Source of the DNA: Desertifilum tharense IPPAS B-1220
GTDB lineage: Bacteria; Cyanobacteriota; Cyanobacteriia; Cyanobacteriales; Desertifilaceae
Assembly: GCF_001746915.1 (NCBI RefSeq)
Contig: NZ_MJGC01000040.1
Coordinates: 1 to 64,000, forward strand
DNA length: 64,000 nt
Direction of reading: 5' to 3'
Below, piece by piece: positions 1 to 9,615 of the stretch. Both the position numbers and the translations under genes were made by a program. Each line of letters starts with the position of its first letter. Position 1 is the first letter of the stretch. The notes beneath the pieces are model-generated. The model searched no databases. It had not been told where the DNA came from and saw only the letters and a program-made list of their open reading frames with translations.

Positions 1-208
1 AAAGTTTGAACAACAGAAGTGAGAAAGTAGGCTATCATCTCCAGCAATTTAATCTTAATTCCATTTCTCTAAATGTAGGGAAATAATGCGATCTCGTTTT
101 TAACGTTTAATTAGACCTATCTACTTAACTATCAATAGGAATATTCAGGCTAGAGTTCAGTTTTTCAGTCAACTGACTTGAAGGGTGAAGCTTGTAGTTT
201 GTTTAGCT
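1..208. other. AT-rich left-edge intergenic stretch
   Basis: No supported reading frame, RNA gene or clear terminator is seen here. The stretch lies downstream of the leftward glycosyltransferase gene and reaches the window edge, so any gene to its left cannot be judged. Confidence 0.5.
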
Positions 209-1378
209 TTAATCTAGCAACCCTTCAAGAAGTTCTTGAATCTTTTGGCTAGTGACAGTCCAGTTTAAGCGAGATTGGTATTCAGCGTAGGATTTAAAGG
301 CTAATTGTTGATACTCTTCATAGTTAGACATGAGGTTCGCAATATATTGGCAATAATCTGAGACAGATGCATCTAGAGAAAATGTTTTGCCATTATAATC
401 ATCTCGAATAACGCCTGGAATTCCACCCACATTGGTTGCTAAACAAGGAGTTGCAAAAGAGTTGGCTTCACAAAAGACAAGACCATACGCTTCAGCGCGT
501 GAAGGTAGAATTAGGAAATGAGTATTGGCTAAGAGTTGGTTAAATTGTTGCTTTTCTAGCTCTGTGTTTCTTTTCAGGAAGCCTAGACAATTAACAAAAT
601 CTGGTAAATTGGAACTGGCTGGGGGGTGACATCCAACAATTGTTAATTCTGTTGCCAGTCCGCTTTGATTTAATTGTTTAGCAACTTGAAGGGCAATGTC
701 TCCTCCTTTTCTCACCCAATCTACTCCTAAAAATAGAAGTTTACAGGGTAGATTAGGTCTATTTTGAATCATTTTATCGATATCTTCAAAAGTGCGATCG
801 CACTCAACAGTAGCTCCCCAAGGTACAATTTTAATCTTTTTGGGTGATATTTGATAGACGTTTATGGCGGTTTGTGCTGCCCAATCGGAAGGAAAAACAA
901 CGAGTTGACAACGTTCTAAAGCTAGCTTTTCTAAATGGTAAATATTCTTTTTTGTTTCTTCGCAGATGTTGTCAAGCCAAGGATAAAATCCAATGAGTCC
1001 AGCAAGCGTTGAATCAGTATATAGAACAATTGGCTTATCAGATTCTAAATAAGCGATAGGAACTGCATTTTCTGGGCAAAAGATAATGTCCGAGTCAAAT
1101 TGTGCTATCTTTTTAGAGGCTTTCTTGGCATAATCTTTTAGAATCAAAGGTTCTGCCCATCGGTAATAATCTTTTTGTTTGAGTTTTCGATAAAAACTCC
1201 ATTTTAAGCGCGTTACAATTGAAGTCTTCTTCTCTAAAGGACCAATATAGTCAATATCAACAGATTGTTGTTTTAAATGATTTGCCAAGTAATACCCTGT
1301 ACTATTTAATCCTGTATTATTTTTTGACCAGGTATTGCGATTGAAAATATCATAAGTTGTCAGATAAGCAAGACGCAT
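209..1378 (-). CDS. Glycosyltransferase family 4 (GT-B fold)
   Basis: Protein of 389 residues with a GT-B layout: an N-terminal acceptor-binding half that starts directly with a beta strand, and a C-terminal nucleotide-sugar half. The C-terminal half has the hallmarks of retaining GT4 enzymes: a GVDWVRKGG segment, an ILPSRAEAYG segment, and the EX7E motif as E296 and E304, followed by a VGGIP loop. It probably transfers a sugar from a nucleotide donor onto a growing polysaccharide or lipid-linked glycan at the cytoplasmic face of the membrane. Donor and acceptor cannot be read from the sequence. The adjacent gene at 1417-2595 is a paralogue, and both lie downstream of an HpsE-like gene on the same strand, which suggests one exopolysaccharide locus. 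This pair looks richer in A+T than the genes to its right. Confidence 0.85.
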   Translation of the reverse strand: MRLAYLTTYDIFNRNTWSKNNTGLNSTGYYLANHLKQQSVDIDYIGPLEKKTSIVTRLKWSFYRKLKQKDYYRWAEPLILKDYAKKASKKIAQFDSDIIFCPENAVPIAYLESDKPIVLYTDSTLAGLIGFYPWLDNICEETKKNIYHLEKLALERCQLVVFPSDWAAQTAINVYQISPKKIKIVPWGATVECDRTFEDIDKMIQNRPNLPCKLLFLGVDWVRKGGDIALQVAKQLNQSGLATELTIVGCHPPASSNLPDFVNCLGFLKRNTELEKQQFNQLLANTHFLILPSRAEAYGLVFCEANSFATPCLATNVGGIPGVIRDDYNGKTFSLDASVSDYCQYIANLMSNYEEYQQLAFKSYAEYQSRLNWTVTSQKIQELLEGLLD

Positions 1379-1416
1379 ACTTAAGTCCTTTGACTGGGGA
1401 AGTTTTTATTTTGGTT

Positions 1417-2595
1417 CTATATGCAGCTCATCAAAAGCTCTTTAACTTGTCTTGCTGCTATATTCCAGTTTAATCGAGTTTGATATTCATTAAATGATGA
1501 AATTGCCAATTTCTGATAAGAATCTATATTATTAAACGTTTTTACGATGTAATTGCAATATTCTTGTATGTCCGCTTCCAAATCAAAAACCTTACCATTA
1601 TATTCATCCTTAATTAACGTGGGAATTCCTCCAAAGTTAGTTGAAAGACTAGGAAGTCCAAAAGAGCTTGCTTCTCGGATAGATGCGGGCGTACAATCTC
1701 CTCTAGAAGGCATAATCAAAAAATGAGATTCTTGAAAAAGAGTTTCTAATTTTTGTTTTCCTGCTTCTGTTGATTTGTTGATAAAACCCATTACCCGAAC
1801 AAAATCTGGCAAAGGTTCTTCGCTGATGGGTTGACAACCTACAACAACTAATTCAGATTTGAAGTTGAGTTGATTGAGTTTTTTGATAACATCAAGAGCA
1901 ATATCCCCCCCTTTTCTATGCCAATCAACTCCCACAAAAAGTAATTGACAAATCTTTCTAGAGCGACGAGAAATGAAATCTTTAATATCCGCTTCAGTGC
2001 GATCGCAATCCATATTCACGCCTGTCGGAATAACCTTAACTTTATGAGGATCGACTTGATAAAGTTCAATAGCTGTTTTGGCTGCCCAATCTGATGAGAA
2101 AATTGCTAGAGAACAATTCTGCAATGCTCGCCGATCCAATTCTGTTATATGTTTTAGCGAAGCCGAAACAGGATCGCCAAAAATATCGGGATAGTAAGGA
2201 ATAATTCCTGCACAAGTTGAATCTGTCCATACTACAGTTGGCTGAGGGCAGTCTAAGTAGGATAAGAGGCTAAGTTGGGGAGAAAAAATAATATCTGCAT
2301 CGCTTTGTGATAATTTTTGTTCTAACTGCTTGGCATAATTTCGATTAACTGAAGGTTCTGCCCAATAGTGATAAGTCTTGGAACTAGAAAGCTTTCGACA
2401 AATCTTATATTTAAGGTTTTCTAATTTGGCAGCGAGGGAATGTCTTTCCTCTAAAGGCCCAATATACTCTAGGCGTTCGCAAGCATTTTTAAGGCTTTTA
2501 TACATGTAAAGACTACTGCCTAGGTTGCCCATTTGCTGGCGTTGCCAACGACTAGGATTCAGAAGATCGAAATGGCTAATAAAAGCAACTTTCAT
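1417..2595 (-). CDS. Glycosyltransferase family 4, paralogue
   Basis: Protein of 392 residues that aligns along its length with the neighbouring 389-residue transferase. Shared features include the YIGPLEE segment near residue 44, YWAEP, SSDWAAKTAI and GVDWHRKGGDIAL. It is a GT-B glycosyltransferase of family 4. One difference stands out: the first acidic residue of the EX7E motif is an aspartate here (D300, with E308), in the segment GDCTPASIREA. The change may alter donor binding, but D/E substitutions do occur in the family. The genes are 38 bases apart in the same direction, so they are probably co-transcribed and arose by tandem duplication. The substrate is unknown. Confidence 0.83.
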   Translation of the reverse strand: MKVAFISHFDLLNPSRWQRQQMGNLGSSLYMYKSLKNACERLEYIGPLEERHSLAAKLENLKYKICRKLSSSKTYHYWAEPSVNRNYAKQLEQKLSQSDADIIFSPQLSLLSYLDCPQPTVVWTDSTCAGIIPYYPDIFGDPVSASLKHITELDRRALQNCSLAIFSSDWAAKTAIELYQVDPHKVKVIPTGVNMDCDRTEADIKDFISRRSRKICQLLFVGVDWHRKGGDIALDVIKKLNQLNFKSELVVVGCQPISEEPLPDFVRVMGFINKSTEAGKQKLETLFQESHFLIMPSRGDCTPASIREASSFGLPSLSTNFGGIPTLIKDEYNGKVFDLEADIQEYCNYIVKTFNNIDSYQKLAISSFNEYQTRLNWNIAARQVKELLMSCI

Positions 2596-2645
2596 GACTC
2601 GTTAATCTAAAACTTAAAAATCATCAATCAAGGTTCAATTGATTG

Positions 2646-3617
2646 TCAAAAACCTTGAGTCAGCTTGTGATATAGGCTGAAGTAGGGACTGTAGAGTTGA
2701 CCGATTTTGGATTGGAGTTCGCAGGCTTTGCCGACATCTTGAGCGAGCGTTTTTTGATGTTTCCAGTAGTAGTTGGCAAGCTTTAAACTATCGCGAAGTG
2801 TATAGAGGGGAATCAGCAGTTGCAGGAAAGGGTGCTGCCAGGAGGGGTAGCGGGATAAGCGAATGAGATGATTGGATAGGCCGTAACCTCGCGCGAGTTT
2901 AAGAAGATATGCTTGTTCTAGACGATGAGGGTAGATGTGGTGCCAAACTTCCATATCGGGGTTATGCCAAACTTCCCATTGGGTGTTTTGGATGCGAAAC
3001 ATAACTTCTGCGTCTTCGCCTGCGAGCATTGTTTTTTCATCTCTACCGCGAACTAGCAGGTTTTCCGGGAGAGGAACAACTTGTTGCCATGCTTGCTTGC
3101 GAATGACGACACCGGGGGCTGGAGGAATCTTGCGGGGTTTGGCGTTACGGTGATACTGAAAAGGTTGCTTGCCGCGATCGTAGACTGTTAGGTAGCTTCT
3201 TACTTGGTCAAAATAGGGGGGTGGAGAACCATCGAGTTTGGCATGAATTCTTCCCCCATAGGCACCAACTTGAGGGCGATCACACCCAAAGCGATAAGCT
3301 TGAGCCACCCAGTTAACGCCGGGAATATTATCATCATCCAAAAAGCCGATCAGATCGCTATGGGCAGATTCAACCGCACATTGACGAGCATAGGCAGCCC
3401 CTTGTCTCCCTTCAAACAGATATCTTAAGCCACTGTCGGGTTGCCATCGTTGGCGATATTCTTCAACAACCTGTGCGGTCCGATCCTGACTGTTATTATC
3501 AACGACTAGCACTTCCCACTGGATTCCTGCCGTCCCAGTTTGTGCCAATAACGCATCTAGGACTTCGGGCAAGCGGAGCGCTCCATTGTACGTGGCGATC
3601 GCGACTGTAAAATCCAC
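2646..3617 (-). CDS. hpsE: Glycosyltransferase family 2, HpsE-like
   Basis: Protein of 323 residues with a GT-A fold. The N-terminus has the GT2 signature ATYNGA, then VVDNNSQD (39-46), and the metal-binding DDD at 94-96 in GFLDDDNIPG. An AGEDAEVMFRI segment further on supplies the acidic catalytic residue. The overall pattern, including GRQGAAYARQ and the C-terminal region rich in Tyr, Leu and His, matches proteins annotated as hormogonium polysaccharide biosynthesis glycosyltransferase HpsE. In filamentous cyanobacteria HpsE belongs to the hps set needed for the polysaccharide secreted during gliding. No other hps gene is visible here, only two GT4 transferases downstream in the same direction, so membership of a gliding-polysaccharide locus is inferred from family resemblance. 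Confidence 0.75.
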   Translation of the reverse strand: MDFTVAIATYNGALRLPEVLDALLAQTGTAGIQWEVLVVDNNSQDRTAQVVEEYRQRWQPDSGLRYLFEGRQGAAYARQCAVESAHSDLIGFLDDDNIPGVNWVAQAYRFGCDRPQVGAYGGRIHAKLDGSPPPYFDQVRSYLTVYDRGKQPFQYHRNAKPRKIPPAPGVVIRKQAWQQVVPLPENLLVRGRDEKTMLAGEDAEVMFRIQNTQWEVWHNPDMEVWHHIYPHRLEQAYLLKLARGYGLSNHLIRLSRYPSWQHPFLQLLIPLYTLRDSLKLANYYWKHQKTLAQDVGKACELQSKIGQLYSPYFSLYHKLTQGF

Positions 3618-3727
3618 TTTGACCTACTTGACTAATAACCCTGGTAGAGCGCACTTCGCCAAGATTAGCATGACCTTTTGGAGATTTTAGAAAAATCCAT
3701 AGGTTTCTTAAAGTTCCCCAACTTGCA

Positions 3728-5176
3728 TCAGAGCATGGTTTTGAGATTCAACGTTGTTTCTTGGAGTTTCTGGGTACTGTTTTTCGTTTGGGTAATCCCG
3801 CTGGTGGTTTCCTGGGAGGCTTGCGTCAGGGCATTCATCGCCATTGCAATTTGTTGCAAAGCATTAGCCTGTTGGTTGGCATTATCGGAAATTTGTTGAA
3901 AACTAGAGACGACTTCAGAAATTGCCTCCCCAACGTTGGCAAAAATGGAAGCGGTTTCGGCGGCAATTTTAACCCCATCTTCAACGGTTTGGGTTTCTTC
4001 GAGCGTCACCTTTTGCGTTTGGGCGATCGCGCTTTGGATCTGCGCCACCAAATGATGAATTTGCTCGGTTGACTTCTGAGATTGGTCAGAAAGCTTGCGA
4101 ATCTCCTGGGAAATCACGGCAAAACCCTGGCCGCGATCGCCTGCCCGTACCGCCTCAATCGCTGCATTCAGCGCTAGCATATTGGTTTGATTGGCAATAC
4201 CATTCACCAATTCGGCGATCGCTCCAATTTGCTGCGTTTGCTCGCTCAAGTGGTGAATTTGCTGCTGCATCTGTGCCACCTTCTGCTTGAGTTGCGACAT
4301 TTGCTGAAGGTTTTGGCTCATGCTTTGGCTGCCCGTTTCGCTCAGGGTTAGCGCTTGGCGGGCGCGACTAACGGCCAGTTGCGCTTGGCGGGCCGACTCT
4401 TGAGAGGTACTTTCCACCCGATCGACAGCCGTTGTGGTTTGATGCACTGAAGACACCTGGGAAAGGGCGATCCGTTCGTGTTGCGCCGTCGCCGTGGCAA
4501 TCCCATTCATCGATCGGACAATTTCATCAATATTGTCGGCTAAGGTTGCCACAATTGCCCGTTTGACAATGGCAAACCCGACTGGAGAACCGAGCAGAAG
4601 GGCAACGACGAGAAAGGGGATAAAAAACCACAGCGTTTCTTGATAAATCGCCTCTGTGCGATCGCGTTCTTGGAGTGCCACCTGTAACTGAAGCTGACTG
4701 AGTTGTTGCAGTTGCTCCGTGAGCGGATCGATCGCCAGGTATAAAGAACGATTATAATTCGCCAACTGGTTGAAATCTTGGGCATTTAGCACCTGTTGAA
4801 CCTGGGCAACTTCGCGATCGGCGGCTAGCAGCAAGTTCTCCGTTTGAGCCACTAGTTGGGCTTCTTGGGGGGTAAATTGCGTCTGTTTGTAGAGTTGCCA
4901 CTCTTGTTGAGCTTGCGCGATCGCCCGATCGATGGTTTGGCGGGCGCTATCGGGCGAGATGAGCCGAGAATTGGCTTTATTCACGGCATCAATTGTATCA
5001 ATGGCATACCGATCGGAGATCGTTTTTAAAGACTGTAACGGGACAATGCGATCGTCATAGATCGTCGTGACGGCTCGATCGATCCGATTAAAGCCATAAA
5101 TGGAATAAGCGCCGATCCCGACTAGGGCAACTGCTGGAATGGCGAAGCCCAAATAGAGTTTGGTAGACAGTTTCAT
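3728..5176 (-). CDS. Methyl-accepting chemotaxis protein, 4HB type
   Basis: Membrane receptor of 482 residues. TM1 lies at about 6-28 and TM2 at about 183-205. The extracytoplasmic part between them resembles the four-helix-bundle MCP sensor, with the AVNKANSRL segment near 64-72. The cytoplasmic coiled coil has the highly conserved hairpin tip at about 333-365 (LALNAAIEAVRAGDRGQGFA), where CheW and CheA bind. It starts 14 bases after the other receptor gene ends and is the last gene of the cluster. It probably reports an environmental stimulus to a histidine kinase encoded elsewhere, to steer gliding or twitching. The ligand is unknown. Confidence 0.9.
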   Translation of the reverse strand: MKLSTKLYLGFAIPAVALVGIGAYSIYGFNRIDRAVTTIYDDRIVPLQSLKTISDRYAIDTIDAVNKANSRLISPDSARQTIDRAIAQAQQEWQLYKQTQFTPQEAQLVAQTENLLLAADREVAQVQQVLNAQDFNQLANYNRSLYLAIDPLTEQLQQLSQLQLQVALQERDRTEAIYQETLWFFIPFLVVALLLGSPVGFAIVKRAIVATLADNIDEIVRSMNGIATATAQHERIALSQVSSVHQTTTAVDRVESTSQESARQAQLAVSRARQALTLSETGSQSMSQNLQQMSQLKQKVAQMQQQIHHLSEQTQQIGAIAELVNGIANQTNMLALNAAIEAVRAGDRGQGFAVISQEIRKLSDQSQKSTEQIHHLVAQIQSAIAQTQKVTLEETQTVEDGVKIAAETASIFANVGEAISEVVSSFQQISDNANQQANALQQIAMAMNALTQASQETTSGITQTKNSTQKLQETTLNLKTML

Positions 5177-5190
5177 AGAATTTGGGTTGA

Positions 5191-6642
5191 CTAAACAATT
5201 GCTTTGAGATCGAGCGCTGCTTCACTGAGTTTCTGCGTTCCCATCCGCGCTTGAGAAATTCCCCCGGCGGTTTCTTTCGCGCCCAAGTTCAGCGCATTCA
5301 TGGCTTCTACCACTTGCTGAACGGCGATCGCTTGTTGCTTAATGTTGAGGAAAATTTGCTGGTTATTGAGAACCACATCATTGACGGCCTCTGCAACGCC
5401 TGTAAACGCATCTGCGGTTTTTTGAGCAATCTGCACGCCTTCTTCAACGGTTTTGGTTCCCTCCTCTGTCACCATCACGGTTGAGTTGATAGAGGCTTGA
5501 ATTTCGCGGACAAGGGTATTAATTTTTTCGGCTGATTTTTTGCTTTGATCGGCAAGTTTGCGAATTTCGCTGGCAACGACGGCAAACCCTTTCCCATGTT
5601 CGCCAGCCCGCACGGCTTCAACGGCTGCATTTAAAGCAAGAATATTGGTTTGGTTGGCTAAGTCGCTCACCAAGGCAGAAATATTACCAATTTGCCCCGT
5701 CTGTTCGCTTAGTAGTACGATTTGTTCGGCGATCGCGCTGACGCGTTGCTTGAGTTCCTCCATCCCTTCTAGGGTACTTTCAACCGCTTTGGCCCCCCCT
5801 TGAGTCAAAAGCAAGGCTCGTTTTGCCCCGGCGACAGAGGCTTCCGCTTGTTCGGCAACTTGTCGGGAAGATGCGCCGAGTTCGTCCATTGTCGTGGTTG
5901 TTTCGTTCACTGAGGTGGCTTGTTGGGTGGCGGTGCGTTCCTGCTGTTCGATGGTTGCGCCAATTTCAGTGGAAGAACTGGCGATCGCGCTTGAAGCCTG
6001 ATTAATACTTCGAGCCACTCCTCCAGCAATCCACAGGGCAATTGTCACCGCAGAAACAATTAAGACTAATGAGCCTAAAATCACTAAAGTAATCAAATTT
6101 TGTAATGATTCTGTCGCCCTTGTGGTCTGTTGTTGAAGTAAATTCTCTTCTGAAATCGCAAATTCCTGATTCAGGCGGTCAAATTGCTCTACAAACTGCG
6201 TTGCTTGACCCCGATTAAAGATTTCGAGAGCTTCTGTTCTTTGGTTATTTTGCAGCAGCGAAATCATTTGAAAGGTTTGTGATTCATACTGCCTCTTTAA
6301 ACTATCAAGCTCTACGAGGCGCTGTTGTTGTGATGGATCGACAACCAACCCTCTAATCGCTTCTAGGGCGACACCAAACTCTGCGGATGCAGTTTGATAC
6401 TCTTCTAAAAAACGCGGATTTTCTACCGCCAAATAACCTCGAAACCCACGAATCATCCCTTGAGATTTATCAGACAAATCGTTAGCGCCTACAATCACCG
6501 ATTGAACCCGCTCAACCTCCTTAAACGTCTGAAAAATTTGTTGAGCCGTTCCGTAGACTAACCCCGCTAAACCCAAGTAGATTACCACAGGAATCGCATA
6601 GCCAATGAGTAAGCGCTCTTTAAGTTTTAATGATTTCAACAT
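5191..6642 (-). CDS. Methyl-accepting chemotaxis protein, CHASE3-like
   Basis: Receptor of 483 residues if read from the ATG at 6642. That start is preceded by a GGAG about 8 bases upstream and avoids overlap with the cheW gene, whereas the longer frame up to 6711 adds 23 residues that do not look like an MCP N-terminus. TM1 is at about 12-32 and TM2 at about 184-207. The sensor domain between them has the SDKSQGMIRGFRGYL pattern of CHASE3 domains. The signalling tip is at about 331-366 with LALNAAVEAVRAGEHGKGFA. It sits between the double CheW gene and the second receptor, so all probably form one operon. Confidence 0.88.
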   Translation of the reverse strand: MLKSLKLKERLLIGYAIPVVIYLGLAGLVYGTAQQIFQTFKEVERVQSVIVGANDLSDKSQGMIRGFRGYLAVENPRFLEEYQTASAEFGVALEAIRGLVVDPSQQQRLVELDSLKRQYESQTFQMISLLQNNQRTEALEIFNRGQATQFVEQFDRLNQEFAISEENLLQQQTTRATESLQNLITLVILGSLVLIVSAVTIALWIAGGVARSINQASSAIASSSTEIGATIEQQERTATQQATSVNETTTTMDELGASSRQVAEQAEASVAGAKRALLLTQGGAKAVESTLEGMEELKQRVSAIAEQIVLLSEQTGQIGNISALVSDLANQTNILALNAAVEAVRAGEHGKGFAVVASEIRKLADQSKKSAEKINTLVREIQASINSTVMVTEEGTKTVEEGVQIAQKTADAFTGVAEAVNDVVLNNQQIFLNIKQQAIAVQQVVEAMNALNLGAKETAGGISQARMGTQKLSEAALDLKAIV

Positions 6643-6691
6643 TCTCAATACTCCGGTTTTCTCTAGAACGCAGTGAATCGCTAATCCCCGT

Positions 6692-7747
6692 TTAAAGTTC
6701 GCTATTAACAACTAATCTTTCTTGTAAGAGGATTTTAGCCAAATCGAGCAAGCTCATCATTTGACTGCGATAGCGAACGGTTCCCCGTAAAAACTGCTCG
6801 TCTTGGGATTGAACGGCAGCGGGTACGGGCTTAATTTGAGCAGGTAATAAATACATAACATCGCAGACTTCATCAACAATAATTCCTGCCAGAATTTCTT
6901 CAACTTCCACAACGATTGCTTTAGTTATCTTTTGTTTAGAAGCAGGATCTAGATTCAGAAACATCCGGATATCAATTAAGGTCAGAATTTCTCCTCGTAA
7001 GTTGATATTTCCGACAATATGCGGCGGGCAACAGGGAATAGGGGCAATTTGGTTAATTTCAGTAAACTCGCAAACAATTTCTAAATCTAGACCAAAATAT
7101 TCGCCGTTTAAGCCGATAACTGCAATAGGCAACAAACCGCTTAAATCTTGGCTGGTGACTTCATGGCGCAAGTTTTCTGCCCGTTGGTGCAGCACTTCGA
7201 GTTGCTGAGGTGTAAACTCTTGAAATCTAAGGGGTTTGGGGTGGGAGACGGCGGGAAGTTCGCCGGAGTCACCATTAAACAGATGAGTAGGGGCTATAGA
7301 TTCGCGATATTGTAACAGTCTATCGGCATCTAGCAGCATCATCAGATCTGTATTGACTTGGGCAATTCCTTCTACAAAATAAGTTGCACTGCCAGCAGGA
7401 TCGGGCGTTCCCGATCGACGGTATGATGCAGTTGAGGCGATCTGGCTAGTCTCAATCATGCTGACATCGCAAACTTGATTGACGATAATTCCTAGGCAAT
7501 CATTTTGCTTTTTAAGCATAATAATGCTGTCATTCAGGCTATAAGGTTGCCCAGTTTGACCTAAACGCGTCAGTAAATCAATAATAGGAACAATTTCACC
7601 GCGCCAATTGATTGCCCCTGCAATATCTGCTGAAACTTCGGCGATAGGGGTTAACTCTGGTAGAAAAAAAATTTCCTCAACATATAAGGCGTCAATGCCA
7701 TACAGGGCACTGTTGATGCGAAACATGAGAAAAGGTTGCGCTTCCAT
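6692..7747 (-). CDS. Double CheW-domain coupling protein
   Basis: Soluble protein of 351 residues made of two CheW-like domains, at about 5-155 and 195-345. Each has the expected SH3-like pattern: FRINSALYGIDALYVEEI and GLNGEYFGLDLEIVCEF strands, then GAINWRGEIVPIIDL and GNINLRGEILTLIDI. CheW domains connect methyl-accepting proteins to the kinase CheA. Tandem CheW proteins are found in cyanobacterial motility systems. The gene lies between cheR and two receptor genes, all leftward. No CheA is encoded here, so the protein must couple to a kinase from another locus. Confidence 0.88.
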   Translation of the reverse strand: MEAQPFLMFRINSALYGIDALYVEEIFFLPELTPIAEVSADIAGAINWRGEIVPIIDLLTRLGQTGQPYSLNDSIIMLKKQNDCLGIIVNQVCDVSMIETSQIASTASYRRSGTPDPAGSATYFVEGIAQVNTDLMMLLDADRLLQYRESIAPTHLFNGDSGELPAVSHPKPLRFQEFTPQQLEVLHQRAENLRHEVTSQDLSGLLPIAVIGLNGEYFGLDLEIVCEFTEINQIAPIPCCPPHIVGNINLRGEILTLIDIRMFLNLDPASKQKITKAIVVEVEEILAGIIVDEVCDVMYLLPAQIKPVPAAVQSQDEQFLRGTVRYRSQMMSLLDLAKILLQERLVVNSEL

Positions 7748-7842
7748 TGGGCTATACAGGAGAACTCTTTTAGCAAGTCATTTGCCTCAATTTTAGTGTT
7801 CCCCGGTAGCACTAGCATTTCTCTCACTTAATGTAAATATTG

Positions 7843-9384
7843 TTAAGTATTCTTTAAGTTTTTTCTAACCATTGCCAACACCTCAGCAACAGTCGTTTCT
7901 TTGCCAGATTCTATTTTGGCTTGGGGCGGCTGATGTTCTAACAATTCTACGGCAATTTGCCACATTTTTCGGGCCCGATTCATGTCTCCTTGTTTGGTAT
8001 AAAGCGATCCAAGTTCTAAATAGGCGGAAAGCGTATGAGGTTCGAGATAAATGGCTCTTTTTAGATAATGCTTGGCTTGTTCAATATTTCCTTCTTCTTC
8101 TGCGATATGGGCGAGCAAAAAGTAGGGTTCCACGATTAAGGGATTGAGTTCAATGGCGCGGCTGCCATAGTCGCTTGCGGGTTTGAGGTTGCCGAGATTG
8201 GCATGGATGCGGGCTGTGAGATAAAATAGCTCAAATAAAGGTAGTTTTTTCTCTAAAAGTTCAGTAACTAGGGTTAAAGCTTGGGGATATTTTTTCTGTT
8301 GAAATAAAAGTTCGGCTTGGGTAATGAGAGATTGAATTTCTTCTTCAGGAAGCGAACAAGTTTCTGTCTTTTTTGGGGTTAGCTTTGGCTGTTTAGGGGA
8401 AGCTGATACAGAAGCTAAGGTTGCTTCCGGAGATAAAATTAGAGGTTTGGGTTGTTTAACCGGGTTGACTAAGGGTAAAAATGAGTCTATTTGGGGTTGA
8501 GTTCGATCCGGTTCTGTTCTACCTACAATAGGGCGCTGATAGACAACAGATTCTGGAAAAACTTTAATCTGAAATTGAGTTAGATTTTGTCCTTGAAGTT
8601 CAGTATGTCCTGAAATGAGGTAGCCCCCTGGATTGAGGCGTTGATAGATTTTTTGCAGCGATCGCTCAATAGCCGCAAAGTCAAAATAGACAAAAACATT
8701 CCGACAAATTGCTAAATCGACTTGGGCAAAATCATTAAAATTAGGGGAAAAGTATTCAACTAAATTATCATAACGAAATTGAACTAATTTAGCAATTTGA
8801 TGAGAGATTTTCCACTCTTCTTTAGTGCGTTCAAAATAACGGTGAATCAGGGTTTTATCGACCCAGCGAAATGACCAATCTCCATAGAAGCCTTGTCGGG
8901 CTTTTTCTAAAGCTGTTTGATTAATATCGGTACCGACGATCGTTAAGTTCCAATTTTGCCAATCTGCAATTAGTTCGGTTAACAAAATTGCTAAAGAATA
9001 GGCTTCTTCTCCGGTTGAACACCCTGCACTCCAAATCTTCAGCGTTGGGCGTTCTGGGGAGACTTGTCTTTGTCGTTGAATCAATTCGGGTAGAAGGCGA
9101 TCGCGCAGAACCGAAAACTGACCGCGATCGCGAAAAAAATAGCTTTCCCCAGTAGTAATTAAGCTAATTAACGCTTGCCATTCCCGAAAGCTTTCTGTAC
9201 CGCTAGCACTCAATAACTCATAATAAGCCTCTGGCGAACTCAGCCGCAGCAGCCGACAGCGATTGATGATTTTTTGGCGTAACGTTGGGGCATCTTGGGG
9301 GCGAATTTGCAGCCCAGTTGTAGTAGAAATGCGTTGCACAAAGCCATCAAACAAACTTTGACTAAACGATGGTGACAAAGACAC
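7843..9384 (-). CDS. cheR: CheR-type methyltransferase with TPR tail
   Basis: Protein of 513 residues. The N-terminal helical CheR domain spans about 10-85 and ends in TTGESYFFRD (77-86). The SAM-binding methyltransferase domain has GCSTGEEAYS (121-130), then GTDIN and ICRNVFVYF. After a linker rich in Pro, Lys and Ser (about 300-350), the C-terminal part (about 355-500) contains three or four tetratricopeptide repeats, as in CheR proteins with a protein-docking tail. It should methylate glutamates on the receptors encoded just downstream and so set adaptation. It is the first gene of the leftward cluster cheR, cheW-cheW, mcp, mcp. Confidence 0.9.
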   Translation of the reverse strand: MSLSPSFSQSLFDGFVQRISTTTGLQIRPQDAPTLRQKIINRCRLLRLSSPEAYYELLSASGTESFREWQALISLITTGESYFFRDRGQFSVLRDRLLPELIQRQRQVSPERPTLKIWSAGCSTGEEAYSLAILLTELIADWQNWNLTIVGTDINQTALEKARQGFYGDWSFRWVDKTLIHRYFERTKEEWKISHQIAKLVQFRYDNLVEYFSPNFNDFAQVDLAICRNVFVYFDFAAIERSLQKIYQRLNPGGYLISGHTELQGQNLTQFQIKVFPESVVYQRPIVGRTEPDRTQPQIDSFLPLVNPVKQPKPLILSPEATLASVSASPKQPKLTPKKTETCSLPEEEIQSLITQAELLFQQKKYPQALTLVTELLEKKLPLFELFYLTARIHANLGNLKPASDYGSRAIELNPLIVEPYFLLAHIAEEEGNIEQAKHYLKRAIYLEPHTLSAYLELGSLYTKQGDMNRARKMWQIAVELLEHQPPQAKIESGKETTVAEVLAMVRKNLKNT

Positions 9385-9615
9385 TCAACCCCTCCTTGAG
9401 GAACATTAGCGAATCCAGAGCCAACGTTAACAAGCCTCTTTCTTTAGCCTAGCGTTCGATTGCCATTCAGCGCGGTTGAACCGTTGCATCGACAAATGGG
9501 CGCATTGAGGCGATCGCATTGCGCTTTTTCCTGACCGATTTGCCACCTGCAACCGTGGCTGATTCAGGTTGTTCCTATTTTTCCCAAAAACTGGATACAC
9601 AAGCCAGTTTGGCGA

